Positions 1-8,052 of a DNA stretch of 64,000 nt are shown piece after piece. The position numbers and the translations under genes are program-made. Source of the stretch: Paractinoplanes bogorensis. GTDB taxonomy: Bacteria > Actinomycetota > Actinomycetes > Mycobacteriales > Micromonosporaceae. The notes beneath the pieces were generated by a model. The model saw only the letters and a program-made list of their open reading frames with translations, searched no databases and was not told where the DNA came from. Within the stretch, counting starts at the first letter, position 1, and each line of letters starts with the position of its first letter. The stretch covers positions 248,001 through 312,000 of the forward strand of contig NZ_JAHKKG010000012.1 of the NCBI RefSeq assembly GCF_018829635.1. The letters run 5' to 3'.

Positions 1-460
1 TCGGCACCTTGATCTTGCGGACGGCCCGGGCCTGCTTGCGGATCAGGTCGTCGTGCTCACCGTCCAGGATGGACCGGTTGTCGCCGGTGGCCCAGCTGAC
101 CATCAGGGTCGCCCCGCGGGCCAGGAACTCCTTGTCCGACGGGGTACCGACCATCTGCTCGAAGCGCCGGTACGTGTTCACGATCTTCAGCGGCCGGCCG
201 AGCTCGGTCTGCAGGGTGTCGACCGCGGCCAGCCGGCCCACGTGGGTCAGCGCGTCCGGCTTGATCCAGGCCCCGAACAACGCCCCGCGGGCGGGCGCCC
301 GGACCGGGCCGGACTCGAACGGGCCCGGGTTCACTGCGACCGCACCCGGCGCGCTGGTCAGGTCGGGCGCGGGCGGCTGCGGGGGCTTCTCGTCCTTGCC
401 AAAGGAACAGCCCGCGAGCAGCAGCGCGAGCAGCAGAACGGGGACGAGGAGCTTACGCAT
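1..460 (-). CDS. Secreted lipoprotein, GH26-like glycosidase (3' part beyond window)
   Basis: Only the first 153 codons are inside the window; the gene runs off the left edge. It starts at an ATG (458-460) that overlaps the last 8 bases of the methyltransferase gene, so translation is probably coupled. The N-terminus is a lipoprotein signal (MRKLLVPVLLLALLLAGC, lipobox LLAGC, Cys at 18), then a Pro-rich spacer, then a segment with a FGAWIKPD motif near residue 65 that recalls GH26-type beta-mannanase-like folds. It would act outside the cell on a glycan. The catalytic part is not visible, so the family call is tentative. A second GH26-like gene lies at 9706-11055, on the other side of the polysaccharide genes. 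Confidence 0.6.
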   Translation of the reverse strand, partial: MRKLLVPVLLLALLLAGCSFGKDEKPPQPPAPDLTSAPGAVAVNPGPFESGPVRAPARGALFGAWIKPDALTHVGRLAAVDTLQTELGRPLKIVNTYRRFEQMVGTPSDKEFLARGATLMVSWATGDNRSILDGEHDDLIRKQARAVRKIKVP

Positions 461-1187
461 GGACACGGCGGGCGGTGTAGAGGACGTTGACCGCATACGC
501 GTCACTGCCCGGCATCCGGCGCATGGCGGCGTCGGCGGCCCGCGCGACCGGGTTGCCGTGCAGCGAGGGGGTGATCATCGAGAAGCCGCGGCGCTCGACG
601 ATCACGAAGCCGTGCCGGTCGAGCAGCGTCGCGACCTGCTCGTGGGAGAGCTCGGCGAACCAGCGCTCGCCCTTGTGCCTGCGAGCGCGCAGATGGCGTA
701 CGGAATCCGCGTTGCCGTGGTTCTCGACCACCAGGACGCCGGACTCGGCGGTGGGCAGCGCCTTGGCCGCGAAGGCGAGCGCCCGGTCCCGGATCGCCTC
801 GTCCACATTGAGCAGGAGCCGGAACATCGTCACGATGGCCGGGAAGCCGGCCGGCACCGGATGCGGCACCGGCCCGTCCGGCGCGACCTGGTGCCACTGG
901 GCCCGCGAGCCGACCTCGGCCGCCTTGGCCATCATCTCGGCCGACGTGTCGTAGCCGTGCGCCTCGCGGACCAGGCCGTGCAGCGTACGGATGGCCCGGC
1001 CGGTGCCGCAGGCGAAGTCGTGCTGCACCGGGGCCAGCGGGCCGAACTCCCGCGCCACCAGCGTGCGCAGGTAGTCCTGCTGGCGCTCGTTGATCTGCGA
1101 GGCGTAGCTGTCCGGGGCGTAGGTGACGTTCTCGTACTTCTCGACGGCATCGGTGTCCTGGAACACCTTGGTGTAGTCGGTGGTCAA
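453..1187 (-). CDS. SAM-dependent methyltransferase of the polysaccharide locus
   Basis: A 244-residue cytoplasmic protein with a class I methyltransferase fold. The SAM-binding motif I is FACGTGRA near residues 58-65, followed by alternating strand/helix segments (VLVVENHGN near 150). I chose a TTG start (1185-1187) because GAGGAGG lies just upstream and the TTG overlaps the TGA of the flippase gene (TTGA). The product begins MTTDYTKVFQDTDAVEKYE. The end overlaps the next gene by 8 bases. Its place in the polysaccharide operon suggests methylation of a sugar or lipid-linked intermediate, which is inference. There is no signal peptide or membrane segment. Confidence 0.8.
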   Translation of the reverse strand: MTTDYTKVFQDTDAVEKYENVTYAPDSYASQINERQQDYLRTLVAREFGPLAPVQHDFACGTGRAIRTLHGLVREAHGYDTSAEMMAKAAEVGSRAQWHQVAPDGPVPHPVPAGFPAIVTMFRLLLNVDEAIRDRALAFAAKALPTAESGVLVVENHGNADSVRHLRARRHKGERWFAELSHEQVATLLDRHGFVIVERRGFSMITPSLHGNPVARAADAAMRRMPGSDAYAVNVLYTARRVHA

Positions 1188-2722
1188 CGAGTCCTCCTCA
1201 TGGGTTTGAACGCGTCCAGTGCGAGAGGAACGCGCAGGAGCCAGGTGCCGGCCAGGAACGCGGGCACGGCGGCGAGCATCGCGAGGGTCCGGCCTGCGGC
1301 GCCGGTCCCGGCCACGGCGACGACGGCCCAGGGCAGCAGGCCGAAGCAGGCGACCGAGAGCAGGGCGGCGGCCCGGGTGCCGCGGCCGAACGGGTGCAGC
1401 CCGGCCGACCGCCCGACCTGGATCAGCGGGAGCAGGTTGTTGGCCACCATCGAGCAGGCCAGCCCGATCGCCGCACCGAGCGCGCCGAGCCGGGGGATGA
1501 GCAGCACGTCGAGCACGACCGTGACGGTCAGCGCGACGAGCACGTTGACCAGGTTCCACGAGGTGCGGCCGGCCATCGCCAGCACCATGTCGACCATCCC
1601 GCAGCCGGTGGCGATCAGCATCGCGGCGGCCAGCACGGCCACCACCGGAACACCGTGGTCGGCGTAGCGCTCGCCGAACAGCCGCAGCCACACCGGGGCG
1701 AAGAAGATCACCAGCAGGTTGACCGGCCACGTGACCAGCACGAGCCAGCCGGTCGCGGTCTGATAGAGGTCGTTCGCGGTGCGCCGGTCGCCGACCGCCA
1801 GGGCCTCGGCCAGGCGGGGCTGCACCGACTGCGAGATGCCCTGGTTGGCGAACTGGATGAGCACCACGAACCGGCCCGCCACGGCGTAGACAGCCGCCGC
1901 CACCAGACCGCCGAACGCGGCCACGAGCAGCACGTCGATGCGCTGCAGGGCCAGCTGGGCCACGCTGGCCACGGCGCGCGGGCCGGTGAAACGCCAGAAG
2001 TCGCGGCGCAGTCCGGCCCGCTCGGCCCGTCGGGTGGTCGATCCGGGGGGCTTCCCGGCGCGGTAGACCTTTCTGAGGGCGTACGCGGAAAGGATCGTCA
2101 CCGGCAGATAAGGGGCGACCCAGGCGAGCGCGAAGCCCGGCAGAGAGCCCACCGTCCACAGTGTCGCGACGCCCGCGGCGCCCACGAAGAGCACCTGCAA
2201 CACGCTGCGCAGCACCCGGTCGAGCATCACCGTCGGACGCATCGCGCGGTAACCGCGGGTGGCCGTCAGCAGTGCGTCGGTGAGCGCCTGCAACGGCAGG
2301 AACGCGGCCAGCACGCGCAGACCGGCGGTGTGCGCGTCGATCAGATGCCCGGCCTCGTGCGCGGTCACCCGGGCGATCGCCGGTGCCGTCAGCCACATCG
2401 CTACCGCCAGCACGACCGACAGCACCGCGACCGGCACCAGACCGGTGCGCAGACAGGCGCCGAGCAGGTGGGCCTGACCGGTGGCGCGCAACCGGGCCGT
2501 CCAGTAGACCAGCCCGGTCTGGGTGCCCAGCTTGGCCAGGCCGCCGGCCAGCACGAAGGCCGCGGTGGCGGCGAAGAACGCGCCCGCCTGCTCGGCCCCC
2601 AGCGCCCGGGCCACGACCCAGGTGACGGCCACCCCGGTGCCGCCGGCCAGCGCCGAGCCGGCCATGTTGGCCAGACCGCCGCGCGCCGCGCCCCGGGCCG
2701 CCGGGCGGTCTAGGACCGCCAT
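1184..2722 (-). CDS. Wzx-like polysaccharide flippase (MOP superfamily)
   Basis: A 512-residue integral membrane protein with about 12-14 hydrophobic helices and short charged loops, typical of the oligosaccharidyl-lipid flippase branch of the MOP (MATE/Wzx) superfamily. It would move lipid-linked repeat units across the membrane. The ATG at 2720-2722 lies inside the last codons of the sulfotransferase gene (13-base overlap), and its stop overlaps the TTG start of the methyltransferase, so the three genes look translationally coupled. The family varies widely in sequence, so the substrate cannot be read. Length is normal for the family. Confidence 0.85.
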   Translation of the reverse strand: MAVLDRPAARGAARGGLANMAGSALAGGTGVAVTWVVARALGAEQAGAFFAATAAFVLAGGLAKLGTQTGLVYWTARLRATGQAHLLGACLRTGLVPVAVLSVVLAVAMWLTAPAIARVTAHEAGHLIDAHTAGLRVLAAFLPLQALTDALLTATRGYRAMRPTVMLDRVLRSVLQVLFVGAAGVATLWTVGSLPGFALAWVAPYLPVTILSAYALRKVYRAGKPPGSTTRRAERAGLRRDFWRFTGPRAVASVAQLALQRIDVLLVAAFGGLVAAAVYAVAGRFVVLIQFANQGISQSVQPRLAEALAVGDRRTANDLYQTATGWLVLVTWPVNLLVIFFAPVWLRLFGERYADHGVPVVAVLAAAMLIATGCGMVDMVLAMAGRTSWNLVNVLVALTVTVVLDVLLIPRLGALGAAIGLACSMVANNLLPLIQVGRSAGLHPFGRGTRAAALLSVACFGLLPWAVVAVAGTGAAGRTLAMLAAVPAFLAGTWLLRVPLALDAFKPMRRTR

Positions 2723-3585
2723 ACCGGAGGGCGCCCGAGCCAGCGCGCGAGCGCCTCGTCGTGGGGGAGGTAGTAGTCGGTGAGCTCACGGCGCAGGGCC
2801 GGGTCCATGTCGGCCTGCCGGGGCCGGGCGTTGTGCCGCTCGAACGCGGGCCGCTCGAGATAGCTGGGCAGGCCCAGGAACTCGCACACCTCGTCGTAGA
2901 CGGGTTCGGGGTCGCTGAAGAAGCGCTCGCTCTCGACCACGTGGATGCGCTCGCGGCCGACGTGCTGCGCCATCACGCTCAGATAGCGGGCGTACTCGCC
3001 GCGCGCCCGGTAGGCGTGGTGCTGGTGGCTGAAACTGTAGAACTCCGGGTCCTCGGCCAGCCGCTCCTCCTGCTTGTGCAGGCGGGCCGGTTCGAGGGCC
3101 AGGGCGGCGCCGAAGTCACGCTCGGTCTCGAAGCCGCGGGCGACCTCGTGGTGGTGCTGCGAATAGGCGCGCTCGACCGGATCGCGCACGAGCACCAGCA
3201 GCTTGGTCTGCGGCAGGTCGCGGGCGATCCGGGCCGCCGCCTGCGGGTGGTACATGTAATAGGGGCTCGACTCGAACGTCTGCGGGGCGACCCCGTACCG
3301 CTCGCCCAGCTTCTCGCCGCTGCGCACCAGCGGGAAGTGCGCCTTGTACCAGCTCATCCCCCGGGCGTACGAGGTGTCGAAGTAGTGCACGCCCTTGTGC
3401 AGCACGGCCTTGAGCACCACCGGGTGCCCGGCCAGCGCGCGATAGAGCGACGTCGTGCCGCAGCGCTGGCCGCCGCAGATCAGGAACGTCGGCGTCATCC
3501 GCCCGGGCGAGGTCAGCCGGCCGTAGGAACGGGAACCGAGGTGCACGACGCTCTTTATCGGCGCGGGCATCTTGCGTACGTCCAT
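2710..3585 (-). CDS. PAPS-dependent sulfotransferase
   Basis: A 291-residue protein with both nucleotide-binding signatures of the heparan-sulfate/carbohydrate sulfotransferase family: the 5'-phosphosulfate loop GGQRCGTTSLYRAL near residues 35-48 and the 3'-phosphate motif RDPVERAYSQHHHE near 135-148. It transfers sulfate from PAPS to an acceptor, presumably a sugar hydroxyl of the polysaccharide made by this operon (inference). There is no N-terminal membrane anchor, so it is probably cytoplasmic. It lies 8 bases after the kinase-fold gene and overlaps the flippase start. The PAPS donor could come from the APS-kinase gene at 8053-9573. Confidence 0.88.
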   Translation of the reverse strand: MDVRKMPAPIKSVVHLGSRSYGRLTSPGRMTPTFLICGGQRCGTTSLYRALAGHPVVLKAVLHKGVHYFDTSYARGMSWYKAHFPLVRSGEKLGERYGVAPQTFESSPYYMYHPQAAARIARDLPQTKLLVLVRDPVERAYSQHHHEVARGFETERDFGAALALEPARLHKQEERLAEDPEFYSFSHQHHAYRARGEYARYLSVMAQHVGRERIHVVESERFFSDPEPVYDEVCEFLGLPSYLERPAFERHNARPRQADMDPALRRELTDYYLPHDEALARWLGRPPVWRS

Positions 3586-3593
3586 GCTTCTCC

Positions 3594-4823
3594 TCAGAGC
3601 TCCTCGACCCGCCGGATCAGCACCGGCAGCAGCCACGTGCCGAGCACGCCCAGACGGGCGCCGGCCTCGGCCTGGCGGTCGGTCAGATAACGGGTGGCCA
3701 GGTCGACCAGGTAGAGCAGGGCGGTCACCTCGCGACCGGCCACCGGCACGCCGAACGGGGCCAGCAGCTCGGCCGCGCGCTTCACGGTGGCCTCGACCGC
3801 CTCGGTGGCGTCCCCGGTCGTCTGGATGCGTCGCTGCAACTCGTGGTGCACGGCGTCGAAGCCCAGCGGCACGCCGGTCGCGAACCGTTCCCAGTCCCAG
3901 ACCACCAGGGCGTCGGTCAGGTTGGCCATGTTCCAGGGGGCCCAGTCGCCGTGCCACGCGCCGTAGCGGAAGACGATGTCGCCGGCCCGCTCGATCAGCA
4001 GCTCGGCGGCCGACGCGAGGGCGACCCCCTCGGGCCGGTCGGTCACCACGGCCAGTCGTTCCCGCAGCGCCTGCCAGTAGCCGCTGCCGAACAGGGCACC
4101 GGTCGTATAACCGCAGCAGCCGGCCACGTCGAGCATCGCGGCGACCAGCCGGCGCTGGCTCAGCGGGGCCCGGGGCAGCCACACCGGCAGGGCCGACTGC
4201 ACCAGCACCTCCAGCCCGCGCCACTTGCCGGCGTGCAGCACCCGGGGCACGGTCAGCTTGGTCAGGCCGCTGTTGCCGAGCGAGGTCAGCGCGGCCGTCT
4301 CGGCCCGCACCAGGCCCTGGGTGAGCGGGCCGGTGCCGAGCTTGCCGAAGCCGAACGTGTCGCCGTCCGGGCCGATCAGCTGGAGCACCGGCTTGCGGTT
4401 GGCCCGGGCCGGACCGATGTGGACACTGACGGCCAGTTCGCGGCCGAGGGCCTCGCTCAGGTAGCCGTCGATGCTGTGCGAGAACGGGCCGGTGACCCGG
4501 ATCCGGTCGCGCAGCAGCACACTCGAGGCGCCGGTGCGGACGGCGGCCACGACGGCCTCGCGCTTCAGCCTGGCCGCGCGGGACTGCGGTTCGGCGTAGC
4601 GGCGGACGGCGGCGGCGGCCACCCGGCGCGAACCCGACGGCACCAGCAGGCGCGGGCGCCGGGCGTCCGGGACCACCAGGTATTCGGCGATCGGGGTGCC
4701 GGGCGACCCGTCGGTGCGGCACGGGTGCGGATAGAGGAGGTCGAGCACCTCGGTCAGGTACCGGGTCCGCAGCTCCGCGTCGCGCGCGGTCAGCTCGGCG
4801 GGCGCGGTCTTCACCGGACTCAT
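3594..4823 (-). CDS. Aminoglycoside/choline kinase-fold phosphotransferase
   Basis: A 409-residue protein with the C-terminal signature of the APH/choline kinase-like fold: HGDWAPWN at about 291-298 (catalytic loop, Asp and Asn present) and DWE at about 310-312 (metal-binding Asp). The N-terminal 150 residues do not resemble a standard nucleotide lobe as clearly. It could phosphorylate a sugar or lipid intermediate; the substrate cannot be deduced. Its ATG (4821-4823) overlaps the TGA of the upstream polymerase/ligase gene as ATGA, and it ends 8 bases before the sulfotransferase start. An antibiotic-resistance role is unlikely in this context. Confidence 0.65.
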   Translation of the reverse strand: MSPVKTAPAELTARDAELRTRYLTEVLDLLYPHPCRTDGSPGTPIAEYLVVPDARRPRLLVPSGSRRVAAAAVRRYAEPQSRAARLKREAVVAAVRTGASSVLLRDRIRVTGPFSHSIDGYLSEALGRELAVSVHIGPARANRKPVLQLIGPDGDTFGFGKLGTGPLTQGLVRAETAALTSLGNSGLTKLTVPRVLHAGKWRGLEVLVQSALPVWLPRAPLSQRRLVAAMLDVAGCCGYTTGALFGSGYWQALRERLAVVTDRPEGVALASAAELLIERAGDIVFRYGAWHGDWAPWNMANLTDALVVWDWERFATGVPLGFDAVHHELQRRIQTTGDATEAVEATVKRAAELLAPFGVPVAGREVTALLYLVDLATRYLTDRQAEAGARLGVLGTWLLPVLIRRVEEL

Positions 4824-6175
4824 GTCGTTTCCCCCTCGATCGAGTTGCGCCAGAGCAGCGCAAACGCCAGAACCATGAAGGCCAGGGGGGTGACCAGCGA
4901 GTTGTACCAGAGCATCGCCGAGAACGACGTGACGATGGCGCCGCTCGCGGCGACCCCGATGGCGCTTCGATCGCGGCGGAAACGCCACAACCCGTACGCG
5001 AAGAAACCCAGGTAGCCGACCGTGCCGACCGCGCCGTGGGCGAAGAGCAGCTGCCACAGCTGGCCGTTGCCGCCGACCGTGAAGTTGCCGCAGCGCTCGC
5101 AGCCGGCGCTCTCGCCGACCGTGATCGAGTTGCGGCCGCCGAGCGTGTTGCGGGTGCCGCCGTAGCCGATCACCGGCGAGCCCTGGAAACCCTCGACGGC
5201 CCGGTCGATCAGGAACGAGCGCACGCCGTTGGACTTGCCGTTGTCGAGGCGGGCGCCGACCGTGTCGCCGAGCGGGGTGGCGACCAGGGCGATCCCGAGC
5301 GCGGCGGCGGCCAGGGCGACGGCACCGAGGACCCAGAGCTTGCCCGCCATCACGTAGCGGATCGCCACGTAGACGATCAGGACGCCGATGCCGATCCACA
5401 GGCCGCGGTTGAGCGAGACCACGGCCGGCACGACCGAGACGACCAGGCACACCACGGCCCAGAACTTCGCCTTGCCGCTCCTCGTCTGCCAGGCGGCCAC
5501 GACGAGCCATCCGGCCAGCAGACAGAAGTTGTTGCCCCAGGTGTTCGTGTAACCCCACGGCGCGGCCGGGCGGGGCTGACCCTCCCCGACGATGTCCATG
5601 ATCTGAGCCGCGTACGGGTGCACGAGCGACTGCACAAACCCTTTGTTCCGTACGCCGGAGGGCAGTAGCCACTCGACCGGGGAGGTGAACTGGAAGTTGC
5701 CCGCCACCATCCCCAGCAGTCCACCCAGGACGGTCACCACGAACAGCCAGCCGAGCAGCTTGACCAGGCGGCGGCGGGGCAGTTCGGCCTCGGTCAGGTT
5801 GCCGGCGTAGACCAGCAGGACGGTCAGGGAGGCGTACATGAGCGCCTTGTAACCGGCCCCGGGCAGGCGACCCACGGCGTGCCCGGCCACCGTGCCCGCC
5901 GGGTCGGCCCCGAGCGCGCCGATGCTGACCACCACCGCGATCAGGAAGACGGCCCACCACCCGAAGCCCGGCGGCAACCGCAGCGGTCGCCCGGCCGCGC
6001 GCCGCCGGATCAGCAGGAACAGCATCGGCACGGCCATCAGCGCGAAGATCAGCACGCCGAGGCCGAGCGCCCACCAGACCGGATAGAACGCCAGGATGCT
6101 CGCTACCGGCCAGGCCGGCAGGCGCAGCTTCTTTCCCGTATTCGCCGGGGGAGGGGCCGTGACGGCCTGGGTCAC
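4820..6175 (-). CDS. O-antigen ligase/polymerase-like membrane protein (Wzy/WaaL type)
   Basis: A 451-residue membrane protein with about ten hydrophobic segments and one large extracytoplasmic loop (about 290-370) that contains RSFLIDRAVEGFQGSPVIGYG, a pattern of O-antigen ligase/polymerase domains. It would polymerise or ligate lipid-linked sugar units outside the membrane. The start is GTG (6173-6175), forming a GTGA overlap with the preceding gene; its TGA overlaps the kinase-fold start. The loop has two close Cys (CERCGNF), which could form a disulfide. Family members share little sequence, so whether it is a polymerase or a ligase is uncertain. Confidence 0.75.
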   Translation of the reverse strand: MTQAVTAPPPANTGKKLRLPAWPVASILAFYPVWWALGLGVLIFALMAVPMLFLLIRRRAAGRPLRLPPGFGWWAVFLIAVVVSIGALGADPAGTVAGHAVGRLPGAGYKALMYASLTVLLVYAGNLTEAELPRRRLVKLLGWLFVVTVLGGLLGMVAGNFQFTSPVEWLLPSGVRNKGFVQSLVHPYAAQIMDIVGEGQPRPAAPWGYTNTWGNNFCLLAGWLVVAAWQTRSGKAKFWAVVCLVVSVVPAVVSLNRGLWIGIGVLIVYVAIRYVMAGKLWVLGAVALAAAALGIALVATPLGDTVGARLDNGKSNGVRSFLIDRAVEGFQGSPVIGYGGTRNTLGGRNSITVGESAGCERCGNFTVGGNGQLWQLLFAHGAVGTVGYLGFFAYGLWRFRRDRSAIGVAASGAIVTSFSAMLWYNSLVTPLAFMVLAFALLWRNSIEGETT

Positions 6176-7953
6176 TTCTTGTCGCCGTCCGGCGTCGAGG
6201 GACTGTCGGCGCTGGTCAGATCCGCGCCCGACATGTCGATGACCGCGGTGATCTCCTCGGCGCTGTCCGCCACCCGCTGCCGCTGCACCTGCTGGGTGGT
6301 GGCGGCCTTGTCCGCGGCCGACATCGTGTTGGTCGGGAAGCGGCGCGGCGGCATCAGGTCACGGTCGAGCACGGCGGTCTCGTCCGGCCGCGGCCCGGTG
6401 GCCACCGGCGGGCTCAGGGTCACCGCCGGGCCGGTCGGCTCGGGCACCCGCAGGTTGGACAGGCGGGGCAGCACGACGGCCCCCAGCAGCGGGGTGCCGA
6501 CCCGCTGGAGCTGCTCGGCGGCGTCGATCAGGGCGGGGCGGCGGGCCTTGCGCAGCTCGACCGCGAGGATGGCGGCGTCGGCCAGGCTGGCCAGGCTCTG
6601 CGCGTCGGCGCTGCTGGCCGTCGAGGGGGCCTCGATGACGATGTAGCCGCCCTGCTGGCGCAGTGTCTGCAGGGTGTCCTTGAGCCGCTGGGACTGCATC
6701 AGCCCGGCCGCGGTGGCGGCGCCGCCGGTGGTGATCACCCGCAGCGACGGGATGCGCGGGGTGCGCTGCAGGGCGCGGGCCAGGCCGACCCGACCGGCCA
6801 GCAGGTCGGACAGGCCCGGCACGGCCGACACGCCGAGCATGCGGGCCAGGGGCGCCGCCTCGACGACGCTGTCCGGCAGGTGCGCTCCGATCAGGACGAC
6901 GTCGTTTCCCGTACGGGCGAGGGCCGCGGCCAGATTTGCGGCGACCAGCGTGCTGGCCGAACCCCGGCTGGCCCCCGTGACCACGATGACCTGGTCGCCC
7001 GCGGGCAGGGTGGCCAGCACCTCGTTGCGCAGCCGGTTGAAGACCCGGCCACCCGCCCCGTACGGCTGCAGGACGTCGTCGAAGTGCGGGGTGGTGCGCT
7101 CGTCGAGGGCGGCCAGCACATGCATGCGGCCGCGGTCGCGGACGTCGTTGGCCGAGCGCAGCCGTCGGTCGTAGCGCTCCCGCACGAACGCCAGGCCGAG
7201 CCCGAGCAGCAGGCCGAGCATGCCGCCGGTGGCGATGTTGATCATCGGGTTGGGGCTGACCGGCTGCTCCGGCAGGCGGGCGTCGCTGATGATGCTGCCC
7301 GCGCCGATGGTGGTCGTGGTCAGCTCGTTGAGCTTGCCGGTCATGCCGTTGAGCTGGTTCTGCGAGTTCGACCGCAGGCTCAGCAGGTTGCTCTCGTCCG
7401 AGCTGCCCTTGGTGGCCCGGGAGAGCCGCGCGTTGATCCCGGCCAGCGTCGTGGTGAGCTGCTTGATCTTCGCGGTCAGCGTCCGGATCTGCTGGTTGAG
7501 GCCGTTCTGCGCGGTCTCCTCGCGGTTGCGCAGATAGGACTCGGCGAACGCGTGCGAGCCGGACTGCGCCTCCTGCGGCGTGCCGGCCTGGAACGTCACC
7601 ATCAGGACGGTGGTGTTGGCCGGCACCTCGACCGAGACGTCGCGAGCGAGTTCGATCGGCGAGCGCGGGCTGCGCAGCAGGGTGGCGGCCTTGGCGGCGA
7701 CCGCGCCCGAGCCGACCAGCTGGGCCTCGGTGTCCAGGTTGACCATGCCCTTGGTGCGGCCACCCTGCGCGTTGGTGTCCTGGTCGACGGCCTGCACGAG
7801 CACAGCGGTCGAGGACTGGTAGACCTTCGGCATCGCCGAGGTCAGCGCCGCGCCCCCGCCCAGCCCGGCCCCCGTCGCGATCAGCGCGATCCACCAGTGC
7901 CGGCGGAACACGCCGAGATAGTGCGAGACATCGGCAGGGCGAGACGCTTCCAT
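6172..7953 (-). CDS. Wzz-type chain-length protein fused to a degenerate tyrosine-kinase (CpsD-like) domain
   Basis: A 593-residue protein. An N-terminal Wzz domain has transmembrane helices at about 20-40 and 236-258 and a predicted coiled coil at about 145-215 between them. It is followed by a cytoplasmic domain aligned with bacterial tyrosine kinases. The nucleotide motifs are eroded: the P-loop region (324-335) reads VVTGASRGSAST with no Lys, the Walker A' region reads VVLIGAHLPD, lacking the first Asp, and the Walker B region reads YIVIEAP with Glu for Asp. The C-terminal tail (500-593) has no Tyr cluster. It probably acts structurally in chain-length control and polymer export. The ATG is at 7951-7953 with GAAAGGG upstream. 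Confidence 0.82.
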   Translation of the reverse strand: MEASRPADVSHYLGVFRRHWWIALIATGAGLGGGAALTSAMPKVYQSSTAVLVQAVDQDTNAQGGRTKGMVNLDTEAQLVGSGAVAAKAATLLRSPRSPIELARDVSVEVPANTTVLMVTFQAGTPQEAQSGSHAFAESYLRNREETAQNGLNQQIRTLTAKIKQLTTTLAGINARLSRATKGSSDESNLLSLRSNSQNQLNGMTGKLNELTTTTIGAGSIISDARLPEQPVSPNPMINIATGGMLGLLLGLGLAFVRERYDRRLRSANDVRDRGRMHVLAALDERTTPHFDDVLQPYGAGGRVFNRLRNEVLATLPAGDQVIVVTGASRGSASTLVAANLAAALARTGNDVVLIGAHLPDSVVEAAPLARMLGVSAVPGLSDLLAGRVGLARALQRTPRIPSLRVITTGGAATAAGLMQSQRLKDTLQTLRQQGGYIVIEAPSTASSADAQSLASLADAAILAVELRKARRPALIDAAEQLQRVGTPLLGAVVLPRLSNLRVPEPTGPAVTLSPPVATGPRPDETAVLDRDLMPPRRFPTNTMSAADKAATTQQVQRQRVADSAEEITAVIDMSGADLTSADSPSTPDGDKK

Positions 7954-7997
7954 CGGTTGGCGGCCCTTTCGGGGATGGAGTGAGAAGGTAAATGCAA

Positions 7998-8020
7998 TCG
8001 GGCGTTTCGCCCCCGAGGGG
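7998..8020. terminator. Small GC hairpins in the spacer upstream of the wzz-like gene
   Basis: Two overlapping short dyads (GGGCG-TTT-CGCCC at 8000-8012 and CCCC-GA-GGGG at 8011-8020) lie between the APS-kinase gene and the wzz-like gene, both on the minus strand. They could be a weak terminator or attenuator between the two transcription units. There is no T-rich tail. Confidence 0.3.
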
Positions 8021-8052
8021 GTAAACGGCTCACTCCCGCCTTCGTGATGGGT

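Noticed and set aside
453..2789. A long open frame covering the flippase and methyltransferase region on the minus strand
   Set aside because: Only its last 244 codons look like a protein; the rest is an out-of-frame reading of the flippase gene, as expected in very GC-rich DNA.
3594..4823. Aminoglycoside resistance gene
   Set aside because: The kinase motifs fit, but the gene is embedded and coupled within a polysaccharide operon.
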